Shown: positions 8,546 to 16,506 of the stretch, one piece after another
Layout of the letters: each line of letters starts with the position of its first letter
Position numbering within the stretch: the stretch's first letter is position 1
Assembly: GCA_902802585.1 (NCBI GenBank)
Contig: CADCMR010000019.1
Location: forward strand, 1 to 52,905
Source: an uncultured bacterium
GTDB lineage: Bacteria > Verrucomicrobiota > Lentisphaeria > Victivallales > UBA1829
Direction of reading: 5' to 3'
DNA length: 52,905 nucleotides
The notes under the pieces: model-generated
What the model was told of the DNA's origin: nothing
The model's input: only the letters and a program-made list of their open reading frames with translations
The model's database searches: none
Made by a program: the position numbers and the translations under genes

Positions 8546-10321
8546 TCAGTCTTCGTAGAGCTTGTCGATGGCGGCGGCCTTCTTGAGAAGGTCGGAAGCG
8601 GCCTTGTCGGAGAGGTCGAAGGTGTTCGCCGCGGCTTCCATTGCCTCGGAGTGGTCTTCGAAGTTGCCTTCGAGGTATTTCACTTCACCGTCGCCGAACA
8701 CGACGAAGATGCCGTCGAAGAATTCGGTGGGATCCTCATAGAAGACGATCGTTTCTTCCGGCTTGTCGGTTTTTTCGGCGGCTTCCGGCGAGGTGAGGAC
8801 GACGTACGGGAAATTCACTTCGTCGGTTTCGCCGACGGTCACGAACGCTTCTTCCGCATCATCCCATTTTGCGAACGCCGCGCCGCTGCCGTCTTCCGCG
8901 ATGGTGAAGAAGACGCATTTCCCTTCCGGGATCTTTGCTTCCTTCAGCATAGCGAGCGCGGCGGTAGCCTGAACCTGGCGTTCCAGCGTGTCGACATCCA
9001 TGCCGCCGTCTTCGTCCATCTTCGCCTTGATGATCTGCGCGACCTGCCCGGCGTAGGGGAGCAGACCGGAGATGACGCCCGCGACAGTGCCGGAGTTCAG
9101 GAGCGCGATCTGGAGATCGGGCGTGATCGTGGTGAACGTGAGACCGTCGGAGTCGATCTTCGAGGTCGCGAGGCAGCTGTGGAGATTGCTGCCGAGGACG
9201 AGGGAGGGATCGGCACCGCCGGTGATGTCGCCCGCCAGGGCGCCGAACGTGGTCGTGAGGCCGGCGATCATCTTGAAGTAATCTTCGGAAACATAGGAGA
9301 AGCTGGAGAAATCCTTGTCCGCGAGCGCGAGCATCTTGGCGAATTCTGCGTTGGCGGTCAGGTCGCTGCCTTTCCCGGCGATGCGGTCGCGGATGGCGGC
9401 TTCATCGTTGGTGGCGACGAGGTAGTTGCCGGACTGGAAGATCGCGATGCCTTCGATGGGGACGATCTTGCCGTCTTTCACAAGTTCCGGGCTGGACTGG
9501 GAGATGAAGTTTTCCAGCGCCTTCCAGCAGAGATCGCTCTTCGTGGTGATGACGAAGGCGAATTTCGGAATCAGCTCCATGATCTTCGCTTCCGGGTCTT
9601 CCCCGGCGAGGAGGCCCTGCATGTCCTCTTCCTTGAACTCGCGACCTTCCACATAGAGCGTGAGGCCGGAGATGCACTCAAGGAGCTTGTCGGGCTGGAT
9701 GCCGGCGCTGGCGAGGCCGGAAATCTGTTCGTCGATCGCCGCCATGGTCTCTTCGTCCAGCATGGCGCGGAGCTTCTTGTCGATGAACGCATAGAGCACG
9801 CCGGGCTCGAACTTCGTGGTAGCGGCAAAGGCGGATTTCGGGGAGGTGAGCTTGAGCTCGGGCGCCGGACCATTCGATGCGGCAGCGCCGATCAGATCCC
9901 AGATCAGTCCCTTGTGGTCCTTCGAGTATTCGAAGTCGATGCAGCGATAGAAATCGCCGTTTTTCTTGACGCTCGCGCCGGATCCGAGGAAGGACTTCAA
10001 GCCGATGTCGCCGACGATCTCACGGACGGCCGTGAGAATCTTTTTCGCTTCGGGATCGTCCGGGATGATGACCTGGAAAGAGTCGATCATCTGGTCGACC
10101 ATCTGGCAGGCCGCGGCGCCTTCCGTATAGCTGAAGGAAATGCCGCCTTTTTCGAGACGGGAAGTCGTGATGTCGAAGACCGTGGCGGAACCGCTGGCCG
10201 CACCGCCGGCTCCGGTGACCGCCTTCTCAGCGGTTTCTTCCTTGCCGCAGCCGATGAATGTGACTGCCGCGAGGACGGAGAACGCGCATGCCGCGATCCA
10301 GGCGAATTTGAAGCGTTTCAT
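8546..10321 (-). CDS. Large lipoprotein of unknown function
   Basis: 591 aa. The N-terminus MKRFKFAWIAACAFSVLAAV followed by TFIGC-G is a lipoprotein signal with the modified Cys at about position 25. The body alternates helices and strands, is acidic, and has no recognised catalytic motif. It contains repeated short phrases on internal states such as FVITTKSDLCWKALENFI and NYLVATNDEAAIRDRIAGKG. These remind me loosely of DUF3352-type substrate-independent folds, but I cannot assign it. The frame opens 35 codons upstream; the chosen Met has AGGAG 8-9 nt upstream and begins the signal peptide. It is monocistronic, with its own promoter at 10413-10441 and terminator at 8433-8474. Confidence 0.85.
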   Translation of the reverse strand: MKRFKFAWIAACAFSVLAAVTFIGCGKEETAEKAVTGAGGAASGSATVFDITTSRLEKGGISFSYTEGAAACQMVDQMIDSFQVIIPDDPEAKKILTAVREIVGDIGLKSFLGSGASVKKNGDFYRCIDFEYSKDHKGLIWDLIGAAASNGPAPELKLTSPKSAFAATTKFEPGVLYAFIDKKLRAMLDEETMAAIDEQISGLASAGIQPDKLLECISGLTLYVEGREFKEEDMQGLLAGEDPEAKIMELIPKFAFVITTKSDLCWKALENFISQSSPELVKDGKIVPIEGIAIFQSGNYLVATNDEAAIRDRIAGKGSDLTANAEFAKMLALADKDFSSFSYVSEDYFKMIAGLTTTFGALAGDITGGADPSLVLGSNLHSCLATSKIDSDGLTFTTITPDLQIALLNSGTVAGVISGLLPYAGQVAQIIKAKMDEDGGMDVDTLERQVQATAALAMLKEAKIPEGKCVFFTIAEDGSGAAFAKWDDAEEAFVTVGETDEVNFPYVVLTSPEAAEKTDKPEETIVFYEDPTEFFDGIFVVFGDGEVKYLEGNFEDHSEAMEAAANTFDLSDKAASDLLKKAAAIDKLYED

Positions 10322-10412
10322 AAGGGTTTCTCCTTTGAAAATATGGGTGAAAGATGGAATGATTTGAGCATAACCGCCCGGAGACAAGCCCGGACGGGAC
10401 AACAATCCAATT

Positions 10413-10441
10413 AATCTACACTCCACCGTTCATTTTTTCAA
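10413..10441 (-). promoter_or_regulatory. Promoter of the large lipoprotein gene
   Basis: Minus strand: TTGAAA (10436-10441), 17-nt spacer, TAGATT (10413-10418). It leaves a leader of about 85 nt before the start at 10321. Confidence 0.65.
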
Positions 10442-10579
10442 CCGGATAGCGAAGCAATTAAAGAATTATTTAAGAAAAATCCGGAGAACTTGTCCCGGCA
10501 CGGTGAAGGCGAGGGGGAAAGAATCAGGAGAAAAGAACGGGACCGGCGGCATTTTTCGGACTTTTTCGACGGATTCCTC

Positions 10580-10607
10580 TTGATTTTTCCGCTGTAAAGT
10601 CTATTGT
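10580..10607 (+). promoter_or_regulatory. Promoter of the 10653-mscS pair
   Basis: TTGATT (10580-10585), 16-nt spacer, TATTGT (10602-10607). The start codon is 45 nt downstream of the -10. Confidence 0.6.
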
Positions 10608-10652
10608 TTTAACTGAACTTTTTTTCTGCACTTCTTCCGAAAGGGTCGAACC

Positions 10653-11192
10653 ATGACACATGACGAAATCAAGGCGTTCATCGCGGACCGTACCCGCGAA
10701 GGACATAATCTCTCGAAAATCCAGGACATGCTCGCCGAACAGGGCGTGAAAATGACGTTTATGGAACTGCGCCTCATCGCGTCCGAGATCGAAACGTCGT
10801 TCTGGCAGAAATCCGAACCCCAGCCTGAAACCGCCGCGCCCGAAACGGAAAAGCCGGCACAGGATGCCGCTCCCGCCGACGGGACGGACGAGTTCCCCGC
10901 GGACGATGCCGGAGACGAGCAGCTTCCCCCGGACGATGCCGCGCCTGCCGATGAGACCGCTGCGGCGGACGACGGAAAAGCTGTTCCGCGCGGGCGCACC
11001 ACGGTCACGATCGACCAGCTCGCGCGGCCCGGATTCCTGGCGACCGGCGGCGTGTCGTTCGGGTCCGGCGCGAGCGGGAACTGGTGCCTTGACCAGATGG
11101 GACGCCTGATGTTCGAGAAGCTCGAAGGCAAGCCGGACCGCCAGGACCTCCAGGAGTTCCAGCTGGAGCTTCAGCGCATGTTCGCGAACTGA
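10653..11192 (+). CDS. Small HTH-like protein with acidic linker (PVC-type hypothetical)
   Basis: 179 aa in three parts. Residues 1-53 are helical with a helix-turn-helix feel (NLSKIQDMLAEQGVKMTFME). Residues 54-113 are a disordered Ala/Pro/Asp/Glu linker. Residues 115-179 are a compact C-terminal part containing TVTIDQLARPGFLATG, the segment WCLDQMGRL, and a final helix. I recall hypothetical proteins with the same C-terminal pattern in Akkermansia and other PVC bacteria; no function is known to me. It starts the transcript that continues 57 nt later into the MscS gene. A DNA-binding role is only suggested by the N-terminus. Confidence 0.8.
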   Translation: MTHDEIKAFIADRTREGHNLSKIQDMLAEQGVKMTFMELRLIASEIETSFWQKSEPQPETAAPETEKPAQDAAPADGTDEFPADDAGDEQLPPDDAAPADETAAADDGKAVPRGRTTVTIDQLARPGFLATGGVSFGSGASGNWCLDQMGRLMFEKLEGKPDRQDLQEFQLELQRMFAN

Positions 11193-11249
11193 TCCATTTT
11201 TCGATTTCATCCACACACATATCCCCCCACAACATGAAAGGTATTTGTC

Positions 11250-12245
11250 ATGATCCCTTATACCCTGCTTGCCGCGGCCGCCGAGGCCGTCCAGCCCGCG
11301 TCCGCCGCCGCTGAAAACGCGCCCGCGACGGTCCAGCAGAAACAGTCCCTCCTTGAAAGCCATCTGAGCGAGACCGGAAACGTGGTCCGCCAGATCCACG
11401 AACAGGGTCCCGGCTTCTTCACGAACCTGTGGAACAATCACAGCGACGACGTGATCCGCCTCGTGAAGGTCGTCATCCTGGCGCTGGTCGTGATCGTGGT
11501 GGCCAAGCTCGTTTCCCTGGCGGCGCGCAAGATCATCGCGCGCCTCTTCAAAAAAATCGAGGGCGACGAATCCCTCACGTACGCCACATACACGATCGTC
11601 CGCACGCTCATCTGGGTGATCGGTCTCCTGATCATCCTTGACCTCTTCGGATTCAACACCGCCAGCCTCCTGACCGTGCTCGGCGCCGCCGGCCTCGCCA
11701 TCGGCCTCGCCATGAAGGATTCGCTCAGCAACATCGCCGCCGGCATTATGCTCCTGATCCTGCGCCCGTACAAGCTGGGCGACTACATCGACTGCGGCAG
11801 CGTCAGCGGCACCATCCAGCAGATGGGACTCTTCTCCACCATCCTGAAGACCCCGGACGGACTTTTCGTCTCCGCGCCGAACAGCGTGGTCTTCGGGACG
11901 CCGATCAAGAACTATTCGCGCAACCCGGTCCGCCGTTCGGACATCACGGTCGGCATCGCATACGCCGATTCGCTTCCCGTCGCCATTCAGGCCATGAAAG
12001 ACATCATGACGCATGAGCCGATGGTCCTGAAGGACCCCGCGCCGGAAGTGCTCGTGTCCGAACTCGCAGACAGCTCCGTGCAGCTCACGCTCCGTTACTG
12101 GACCGCCACGGGAGACTACTGGTCCGCCTACTGGACCATCAAGGCGCAGCTCAAACCCGCGATCGAGGCCGCCGGCCTCAACATCCCGTTCCCGCAGCGC
12201 GTCGTCACGTTCGTCAACGCTTCGGAAACGAAGCCCGGAGCGTAA
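11250..12245 (+). CDS. MscS-family mechanosensitive ion channel
   Basis: 331 aa, close to E. coli MscS (286 aa) with a longer N-terminus. It opens under membrane tension to release solutes on hypo-osmotic shock (family role). The first 60 residues are Ala-rich and amphipathic. Transmembrane segments follow near residues 70-90 and 110-135. The pore helix is the Gly/Ala-rich stretch LLTVLGAAGLAIGLAMKDSL, then SNIAAGIMLLILRPYKLGDYI, the most conserved MscS signature. The C-terminal beta and alpha/beta vestibule is complete. It is second in a two-gene unit with the small HTH-like protein. No RNA-binding or cyclic nucleotide domain is appended. Confidence 0.93.
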   Translation: MIPYTLLAAAAEAVQPASAAAENAPATVQQKQSLLESHLSETGNVVRQIHEQGPGFFTNLWNNHSDDVIRLVKVVILALVVIVVAKLVSLAARKIIARLFKKIEGDESLTYATYTIVRTLIWVIGLLIILDLFGFNTASLLTVLGAAGLAIGLAMKDSLSNIAAGIMLLILRPYKLGDYIDCGSVSGTIQQMGLFSTILKTPDGLFVSAPNSVVFGTPIKNYSRNPVRRSDITVGIAYADSLPVAIQAMKDIMTHEPMVLKDPAPEVLVSELADSSVQLTLRYWTATGDYWSAYWTIKAQLKPAIEAAGLNIPFPQRVVTFVNASETKPGA

Positions 12246-12272
12246 TTCCTTATCCCGACTTTATCCGTCATG

Positions 12273-12320
12273 CAAGACCGCCCGGTGAATCCGTGAAAAA
12301 TGGATTGCCGGGCGTTCTTG
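12273..12320 (+). terminator. Terminator after the MscS gene
   Basis: The arms cgcccgg and ccgggcg are extended outward by caaga/tcttg and inward by aatcc/ggatt. The hairpin begins 28 nt after the stop. The T-run is short (ttctt). The rest of 12321-12442 shows nothing recognisable. Confidence 0.5.
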
Positions 12321-12442
12321 GTGTTCATGCGGCGGGTCGGTTCGATTGCTGTGATTGAGAGGACGATGCTCCGGCGGAATCTTCGGCTGTCAGGGGGCAG
12401 GGCAGGAGTCGAACAAAACGGAGGATTTCAATCCGTTCCCTG

Positions 12443-12490
12443 GAAAAAAAAGAAGGACCCGGAGAATCCGTGGAAAGGATCGTCCGGGTC
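12443..12490 (-). terminator. Intrinsic terminator of the DUF3237-like gene
   Basis: On the minus strand the stem gacccgga/tccgggtc, with inner pairing gatcc/ggatt, is followed by cttcttttttttcc. It lies 33 nt past the stop of the gene at 12523. Confidence 0.75.
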
Positions 12491-12522
12491 AGGAAATGCC
12501 GTTCAGAAGAACGGATGATTAC

Positions 12523-13596
12523 TTACTGCTGGACGTGTGCCATGGCATCCTTGTCGTCTTCGGGGGCATAGAATTCGATGTTGATGCTCATGCCGCCTCC
12601 GCCCATGCCGCCGGCAGGACGGTTGCCGCCAGCGGGAGCCGCACCGGCAGGACGATTGCCGCCAGCAGGAGCCGCGCCGGCAGGAGCATTGCCCGCGGGA
12701 GCCGCACCGGCAGGAGCGCCGCCGCCGAAGCCAGGGAATCCGCCCATTCCGCCGCCGAAACCGCCCATCGGGGGCATTCCGCCGCCGAAACCGCCCATTC
12801 CGCCGCCGAAACCGCCGAAACCGGCAGGAGCGCCGCCAGCAGGAGCCGCACCGGCGGGAGCGCCGGCCGCGGGCGCGGGAGCCTGATTCGGAGCAGGAGC
12901 GCCGCCGGGGGCGCCGCCGCCGAAGCCGGGGAATCCGCCCATTCCGCCGCCGAAACCGCCAATCGGGGGCATACCGCCCATACCGCCGGCAGGAGCGCCG
13001 CCTGCGGGAGCCGCACCGGCGCCGGGAGCGCCGCCGCCGAAGCCGGGGAATCCGCCCATTCCGCCGCCGAAACCGCCCATCGGGGGCATTCCGCCGCCGA
13101 AACCGCCCATTCCGCCGCCGAAGCCGCCGAAGCCGCCCATGGCGATCCGGGCTTCCCAGTCGGTTTTTTCAAGCCAGCGGAGTTTCGGATTGTCGGTCAG
13201 AACGTACGGCTTCAGCACGCCGTTCACCTGGCTGTTGTCGATGAAGATTTTGGTCGGGGTGCCGTCGGCATCCGTGCCCTGAAGGATGTAACGTGCGGAA
13301 ATCGCGCCGCTGCGCTGCGTGTCGACCGCGCCGGGCTGGATCTCGCCCTTGAAGAACGTGGTGTCGAGGTCGCCGTGGAAGAGGATCATGGTGGCGCTGC
13401 CTTTGCCGCCCTGCACGGAGAACGTCTGGTCGAGGATCACATGGATTTGGAACACTTTCTTGCGGGCGACCTGTTTTGCGGCGTTGTTCGCGCCGGCCGC
13501 GGGCTGGGCGTTCTGAGCATCGGCGGCCATGGGGACGCCGACCAGGGTTGCGCACACGGCGGTGGCCGCGGCGGCATACAGGATGCTTTTCTTCAT
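12523..13596 (-). CDS. Secreted DUF3237-like protein interrupted by a Gly/Pro-rich repeat block
   Basis: 357 aa. Residues 1-27 are a signal peptide (MKKSILYAAAATAVCATLVG, then VPMAADAQ). Residues 45-150 match the DUF3237 pattern as I know it: VFQIHVILDQ near the start, PGAVDTQRSG, then SARYILQGTDADG and KIFIDNSQ. The next 185 residues are low-complexity GGFGGGMGG, PPMGG and APAGG repeats. The last strand of the fold appears only at the end (INIEFYAPED, near residue 340). So the repeat block seems inserted in the loop before the final strand. It is last in the pta transcript, with a GAAAGG ribosome site. DUF3237 function is unclear; barrel-like ligand binding is inference. Confidence 0.8.
   Translation of the reverse strand: MKKSILYAAAATAVCATLVGVPMAADAQNAQPAAGANNAAKQVARKKVFQIHVILDQTFSVQGGKGSATMILFHGDLDTTFFKGEIQPGAVDTQRSGAISARYILQGTDADGTPTKIFIDNSQVNGVLKPYVLTDNPKLRWLEKTDWEARIAMGGFGGFGGGMGGFGGGMPPMGGFGGGMGGFPGFGGGAPGAGAAPAGGAPAGGMGGMPPIGGFGGGMGGFPGFGGGAPGGAPAPNQAPAPAAGAPAGAAPAGGAPAGFGGFGGGMGGFGGGMPPMGGFGGGMGGFPGFGGGAPAGAAPAGNAPAGAAPAGGNRPAGAAPAGGNRPAGGMGGGGMSINIEFYAPEDDKDAMAHVQQ
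12596..13140. repeat. Gly/Ala/Pro-rich low-complexity coding repeats
   Basis: Tandem and interspersed units encode GGFGGGMGGFPGFGGGAP and (N/A)APAGAAPAGG. They are nearly identical in several copies and could be mistaken for a non-coding repeat. They are in frame throughout the gene at 12523-13596. Confidence 0.75.
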
Positions 13597-13647
13597 TGCT
13601 GAAACCTTTCGTTGAGGTTGGTTGAAATGGTTGCGGTTCCTGCCCGT

Positions 13648-14127
13648 TCAGGCATGGAAGCCGTAAATAAAAAGATAGAACATGAATTCAAGCACATCGC
13701 GCAAATCATCCGCGCCCTTCACGGACAGCTCCGGGATTCCGTTGCAGTTGCCGTTCTGGTAGAACTCGGCGATCCGTCCGTTCAGGCGGGCCGACCACTT
13801 CGGGAAACCGTTTCCGTTCCCGTTGTCGTAGATGGACATGGTACGTCCTCTGAACTCAAAGTAATAGACCGGGAAGCCGTTCCCGTTGCCGTTCGGGTAG
13901 AACTCGGTCCCGCGCGAGCCGTAGCGGAAATAGCCGACGGGCATACCGTTGCAGTTGCCGTTCGGGTAGACTTCGCAGCAGCGGGCGGACTTCTTCATGG
14001 ACCAGAACGGCATTCCGTTGCAGTTGCCGTTGTCGTAGACGACCAGATAACCGCGTTGCGCCGCCATGGATGCGTACGGCATTCCGTTGCAGTTGCCGCT
14101 TTTGTATGCGTAGAGTGTCGAGCTCAC
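13648..14127 (-). CDS. Six-unit 23-residue repeat protein (NGNCNG repeats)
   Basis: 159 aa. Residues 7-144 are six gapless units of exactly 23 residues, each centred on Y-x-N-G-N-(C/G)-N-G-(M/F/I)-P. Four units have Cys at the variable position and two have Gly. Aromatic residues and Arg/Gly follow in each unit. A short hydrophobic tail (VLEFMFYLFIYGFHA) ends the protein. The period and the YxNG turns resemble MORN_2/YwqK-type beta repeats, but I cannot place it in a known family. Start: GTG at 14127 has AGGAG 11 nt upstream. A TTG at 14211 would add a Pro-rich 28-residue extension without a ribosome site. No signal peptide. It lies between pta and the DUF3237-like gene, probably on one transcript. 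Confidence 0.7.
   Translation of the reverse strand: MSSTLYAYKSGNCNGMPYASMAAQRGYLVVYDNGNCNGMPFWSMKKSARCCEVYPNGNCNGMPVGYFRYGSRGTEFYPNGNGNGFPVYYFEFRGRTMSIYDNGNGNGFPKWSARLNGRIAEFYQNGNCNGIPELSVKGADDLRDVLEFMFYLFIYGFHA
13696..14109 (-). repeat. Six 69-bp coding repeats
   Basis: Six head-to-tail 69-bp units encode the 23-residue motif. The core encoding NGN(C/G)NG is almost identical in all copies, while the linker half has diverged. This suggests selection on the core, not recent duplication. Confidence 0.8.
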
Positions 14128-14235
14128 GGGGAAAGAAACTCCTGGTTCGGGGGGCGGAGGATTTGCGGGATGGGGCGGAGCGTCCGGTTTGAATTCGGTA
14201 CGCCCCGCCAAAGATGGAACGAGAACTGGACGGAA

Positions 14236-15255
14236 TCAGTCCGCCCACTCGGTGATGGCGGCGACCGCGGCGCAGTCCACGATGTCGTCCACGGAGCAGC
14301 CGCGGGAGACGTCGGTGAACGGGCGGCGGAGGCCCTGGATCAGCGGTCCGATGGCGGTGGCGCCGGCGAGGCGTTCGGTCGCCTTGTACATGGTGTTGCC
14401 GCAGTTCAGATCGGGGAAGATGAGGACGTTCGCCTGACCGGCGACCGGGGAGCCCGGCGCTTTCTTCTTCGCGATGTCGGGGATGATCGCGGCGTCGAAC
14501 TGGAGTTCGCCGTCGATGAGCAGGTCGGGGGCAAGTTCCTTCGCCTTGGCGGTGGCTTCGACGACCTTGTCGATGATCGGGTCGTGCGCGGAGCCCTTGG
14601 AGGAGCAGCTGATCATGGCGACCTTCGGTTCCTGTCCGGTGTACTGGCGGAACGTCTTGGCGGTGGTGACGGCGATCTCGGCGAGCTGGTCGGCGGTCGG
14701 ATTGATGTTCAGACCGCAGTCGGCGTAGAAGAAGACGCCTTCATAGCCCCACTTCGGATCGGGGAGCTGCATGATGAAAAACGCGGAGGCGATGTGGTTG
14801 CCCTTGGCGGTCTTGAAGAGCTGGAGCGCGGGCTTCGTCTTCTGGGCGGTGTTGTGCGCGTAGCCGTTCGGGTTGCCGCCGCCGGACACATAGCCGTGGG
14901 CGTCTCCGGCGCAGACCATGGCGGCGGAGAAAACGCAGGTGTCTTTCAGCCATTCGCGCGCCTGTTTCGGGGTCAGGCCCTTATTCTTGCGGATCTCGAC
15001 GCAGATGTCGATGTACTTCTGCAGGTTCGGGGTCTTCAGCACGTCCACGACCTCGACGCCGTCGAGGCACACGCCGTTTTCGGCGGCGAGCTTGCGGATG
15101 GCGTCTTCATCGCCGACCAGGACGGGTTTCACATAGCCGAGTTTCGCGAGCTTTTCGGCGGCTTTCAGGTTGCGGGGGTCGTCGCTTTCGGTCAGGCAGA
15201 CTTTTCTGCCCAGGGACTTCGCTTTCGCGCGGATGGATTCAAGCACGTTTGCCAT
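14236..15255 (-). CDS. pta: Phosphate acetyltransferase
   Basis: 339 aa, the short single-domain Pta without the N-terminal DRTGG/CobQ-like regulatory region. It interconverts acetyl-CoA and acetyl phosphate. The Pta/Ptb fold is clear from LTESDDPRNLKAAEKLAKLG at the start, CAGDAHGYVSGGGNPN, the segment ISCSSKGSAHDPIIDKVVEA, and the terminal LIQGLRRPFTDVSRGCS motif. The start has AAGGAG about 12 nt upstream. No acetate kinase gene is in the window. Its TGA stop is in the same frame as the repeat protein that follows. The leader carries a strong hairpin at 15364-15388. Confidence 0.96.
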   Translation of the reverse strand: MANVLESIRAKAKSLGRKVCLTESDDPRNLKAAEKLAKLGYVKPVLVGDEDAIRKLAAENGVCLDGVEVVDVLKTPNLQKYIDICVEIRKNKGLTPKQAREWLKDTCVFSAAMVCAGDAHGYVSGGGNPNGYAHNTAQKTKPALQLFKTAKGNHIASAFFIMQLPDPKWGYEGVFFYADCGLNINPTADQLAEIAVTTAKTFRQYTGQEPKVAMISCSSKGSAHDPIIDKVVEATAKAKELAPDLLIDGELQFDAAIIPDIAKKKAPGSPVAGQANVLIFPDLNCGNTMYKATERLAGATAIGPLIQGLRRPFTDVSRGCSVDDIVDCAAVAAITEWAD

Positions 15256-15363
15256 TCTGAGGAATCTCCTTGACTGTGATTTGATTGGATGGTCCAGCGC
15301 ATGAAGGCGCAGTCGTCGCCCTCACACGCATTGTTTGTGTGTCGGCGGAAACACGCGAAACCC

Positions 15364-15388
15364 GCGGACGCATTTGCCATGCGTCCGC
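15364..15388. other. Perfect hairpin in the pta leader
   Basis: gcggacgcat and atgcgtccgc form a perfect 10-bp stem around a 5-nt loop. It lies about 110 nt upstream of the pta start and is not followed by a T-run, so it is not an ordinary terminator. The rest of 15256-15490 shows no gene and only a weak candidate promoter for pta. Confidence 0.6.
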
Positions 15389-15490
15389 CATTCGTGCGCG
15401 TTACCTAACCATAATGTACCACAAAAAATGAAAACTGAAAGTGCAAAACAGATTTTTTTCGGCTTTTTTTGCTTTTTTTTCGATTCATAC

Positions 15491-15519
15491 TTGACTTTTT
15501 ACCTCGCCGGATGTAAATT
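15491..15519 (+). promoter_or_regulatory. Promoter of tRNA-Leu
   Basis: TTGACT (15491-15496), 17-nt spacer, TAAATT (15514-15519), 27 nt before the tRNA. An overlapping ATATAT-like stretch at 15518 could be an alternative -10. Confidence 0.6.
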
Positions 15520-15546
15520 ATATCCCATAATCCAGTTACTTGGAAT

Positions 15547-15629
15547 GCTCGGGTGGCGGAATTGGCAGACGCGCTAGCTTGAGGTGCTAGTGGGCAACCG
15601 TGGGAGTTCAAATCTCCCCTCGAGCACCA
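15547..15629 (+). tRNA. tRNA-Leu (anticodon GAG)
   Basis: The 83-nt cloverleaf has acceptor arms gctcggg/ctcgagc (one G-T pair) and an encoded CCA end. The anticodon arm is ctagc-TTGAGGT-gctag with GAG at 15581-15583. A long variable arm of leucine type follows, then a T-arm gggag-ttcaaat-ctccc. It reads CTC and CTT codons. It has its own promoter and terminator. Confidence 0.96.
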
Positions 15630-15636
15630 TTTTTTT

Positions 15637-15668
15637 GCTGAATCCATGAGATTCGGCTTTTTTGTTTT
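15637..15668 (+). terminator. Terminator of tRNA-Leu
   Basis: The arms gctgaatc and gattcggc flank a 5-nt loop and are followed by tttttttg. It begins 7 nt after the CCA end. Confidence 0.75.
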
Positions 15669-15910
15669 ATGGGAGCAAGACTGAATTCCAAGTCCGGGAA
15701 AAGCCGGGCGTTATTCCTGTGGAATCTGTTGCTTTCCAGTGATTTATTCCTGTAAAAAAAGTTTTCCGCCGTCTTTCGATTCACCCGGGGGTCCGCTTTT
15801 TTTGATAAAAAACGGGTTTTTCGCTAAGCTTTCGATGCGTTTGAGCGTCTAATTTGAAAAGCAACCGCATCAGAACGGTGCGGAACCACAACAAAACCGG
15901 AGTCGTCCGC

Positions 15911-16474
15911 ATGACCGAATCAAAAAAACTGAGGAAGATCGTCTTCATCGTGATCTTCCTTCTCATCCTCCTGCCGCTGATCCTCTTCATCCTTATTCAG
16001 TTCGCCCCGCCGAAAGTGAATGCGCTGTCCGTCGAGACCGCCGGGGCTGAGGAATCCGAAACGGGGGGCGTTGCCGCCCGGGAACGCCATGCAAGGCGCA
16101 CGGCGGAACGCACGGCGCGACAGGAAGAAAAAGCCGCGTCCGTCTCCGTTTCGTATGACGCGGAGCCCGGTCCTGAACCGGAGCGGTTCGACGGCGCGGT
16201 CGGAGCCATCAACCCCAACGCGACGCGGACAAAACGCGCCACGCCGTATCCGCCGGGGGAAGTTCCCGGGGATTCGGGCGTCATGGTTCAGTATGCCGGT
16301 TCGCCGGACGATATGATTGACGCGCCGCCTCCGCCGCAGGGCGATCTCTGGGGCGGACGTCCCGTGACTCCGATTTCCCCTGCCAACATGCGCGGGATCG
16401 GCGGCGTGAGACGCGTCGACCCCAACGATCCCTTCTTCCAGCAGGACATCCCGAATCCCTTCAACAACCGTTGA
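15911..16474 (+). CDS. Single-pass membrane protein with Pro-rich outer part
   Basis: 187 aa. MTESKKLRKIVF followed by about 22 hydrophobic residues (VIFLLILLPLILFILIQF) gives an N-terminal membrane anchor. The remaining 150 residues are rich in Ala, Arg, Glu and Pro, look disordered, and end in DPFFQQDIPNPFNNR. No catalytic or binding motif is visible. The frame opens at 15854, but Met at 15911 has GGAG 9 nt upstream and places the charge cluster directly before the anchor. The gene faces the MBL-fold gene 32 nt away with no clear terminator between them. 15669-15910 holds no gene and no promoter I trust. Function unknown. Confidence 0.75.
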   Translation: MTESKKLRKIVFIVIFLLILLPLILFILIQFAPPKVNALSVETAGAEESETGGVAARERHARRTAERTARQEEKAASVSVSYDAEPGPEPERFDGAVGAINPNATRTKRATPYPPGEVPGDSGVMVQYAGSPDDMIDAPPPPQGDLWGGRPVTPISPANMRGIGGVRRVDPNDPFFQQDIPNPFNNR

Positions 16475-16506
16475 GGCGCGGAAAAAGCGTCCTGTTGGAG
16501 GTCCGC

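Noticed and set aside
10524..12014. 496-codon frame on the minus strand
   Set aside because: Antisense to the HTH-like gene and MscS; it has no start signal and no recognisable domain.
12596..13140. Tandem non-coding repeat
   Set aside because: Repeats are in frame within a gene that has a signal peptide, a ribosome site and a terminator.
13648..14109. Possible CRISPR array or satellite
   Set aside because: The 69-bp period is in frame and encodes a regular 23-residue unit. Spacers are not unique, and the third-position pattern is coding.
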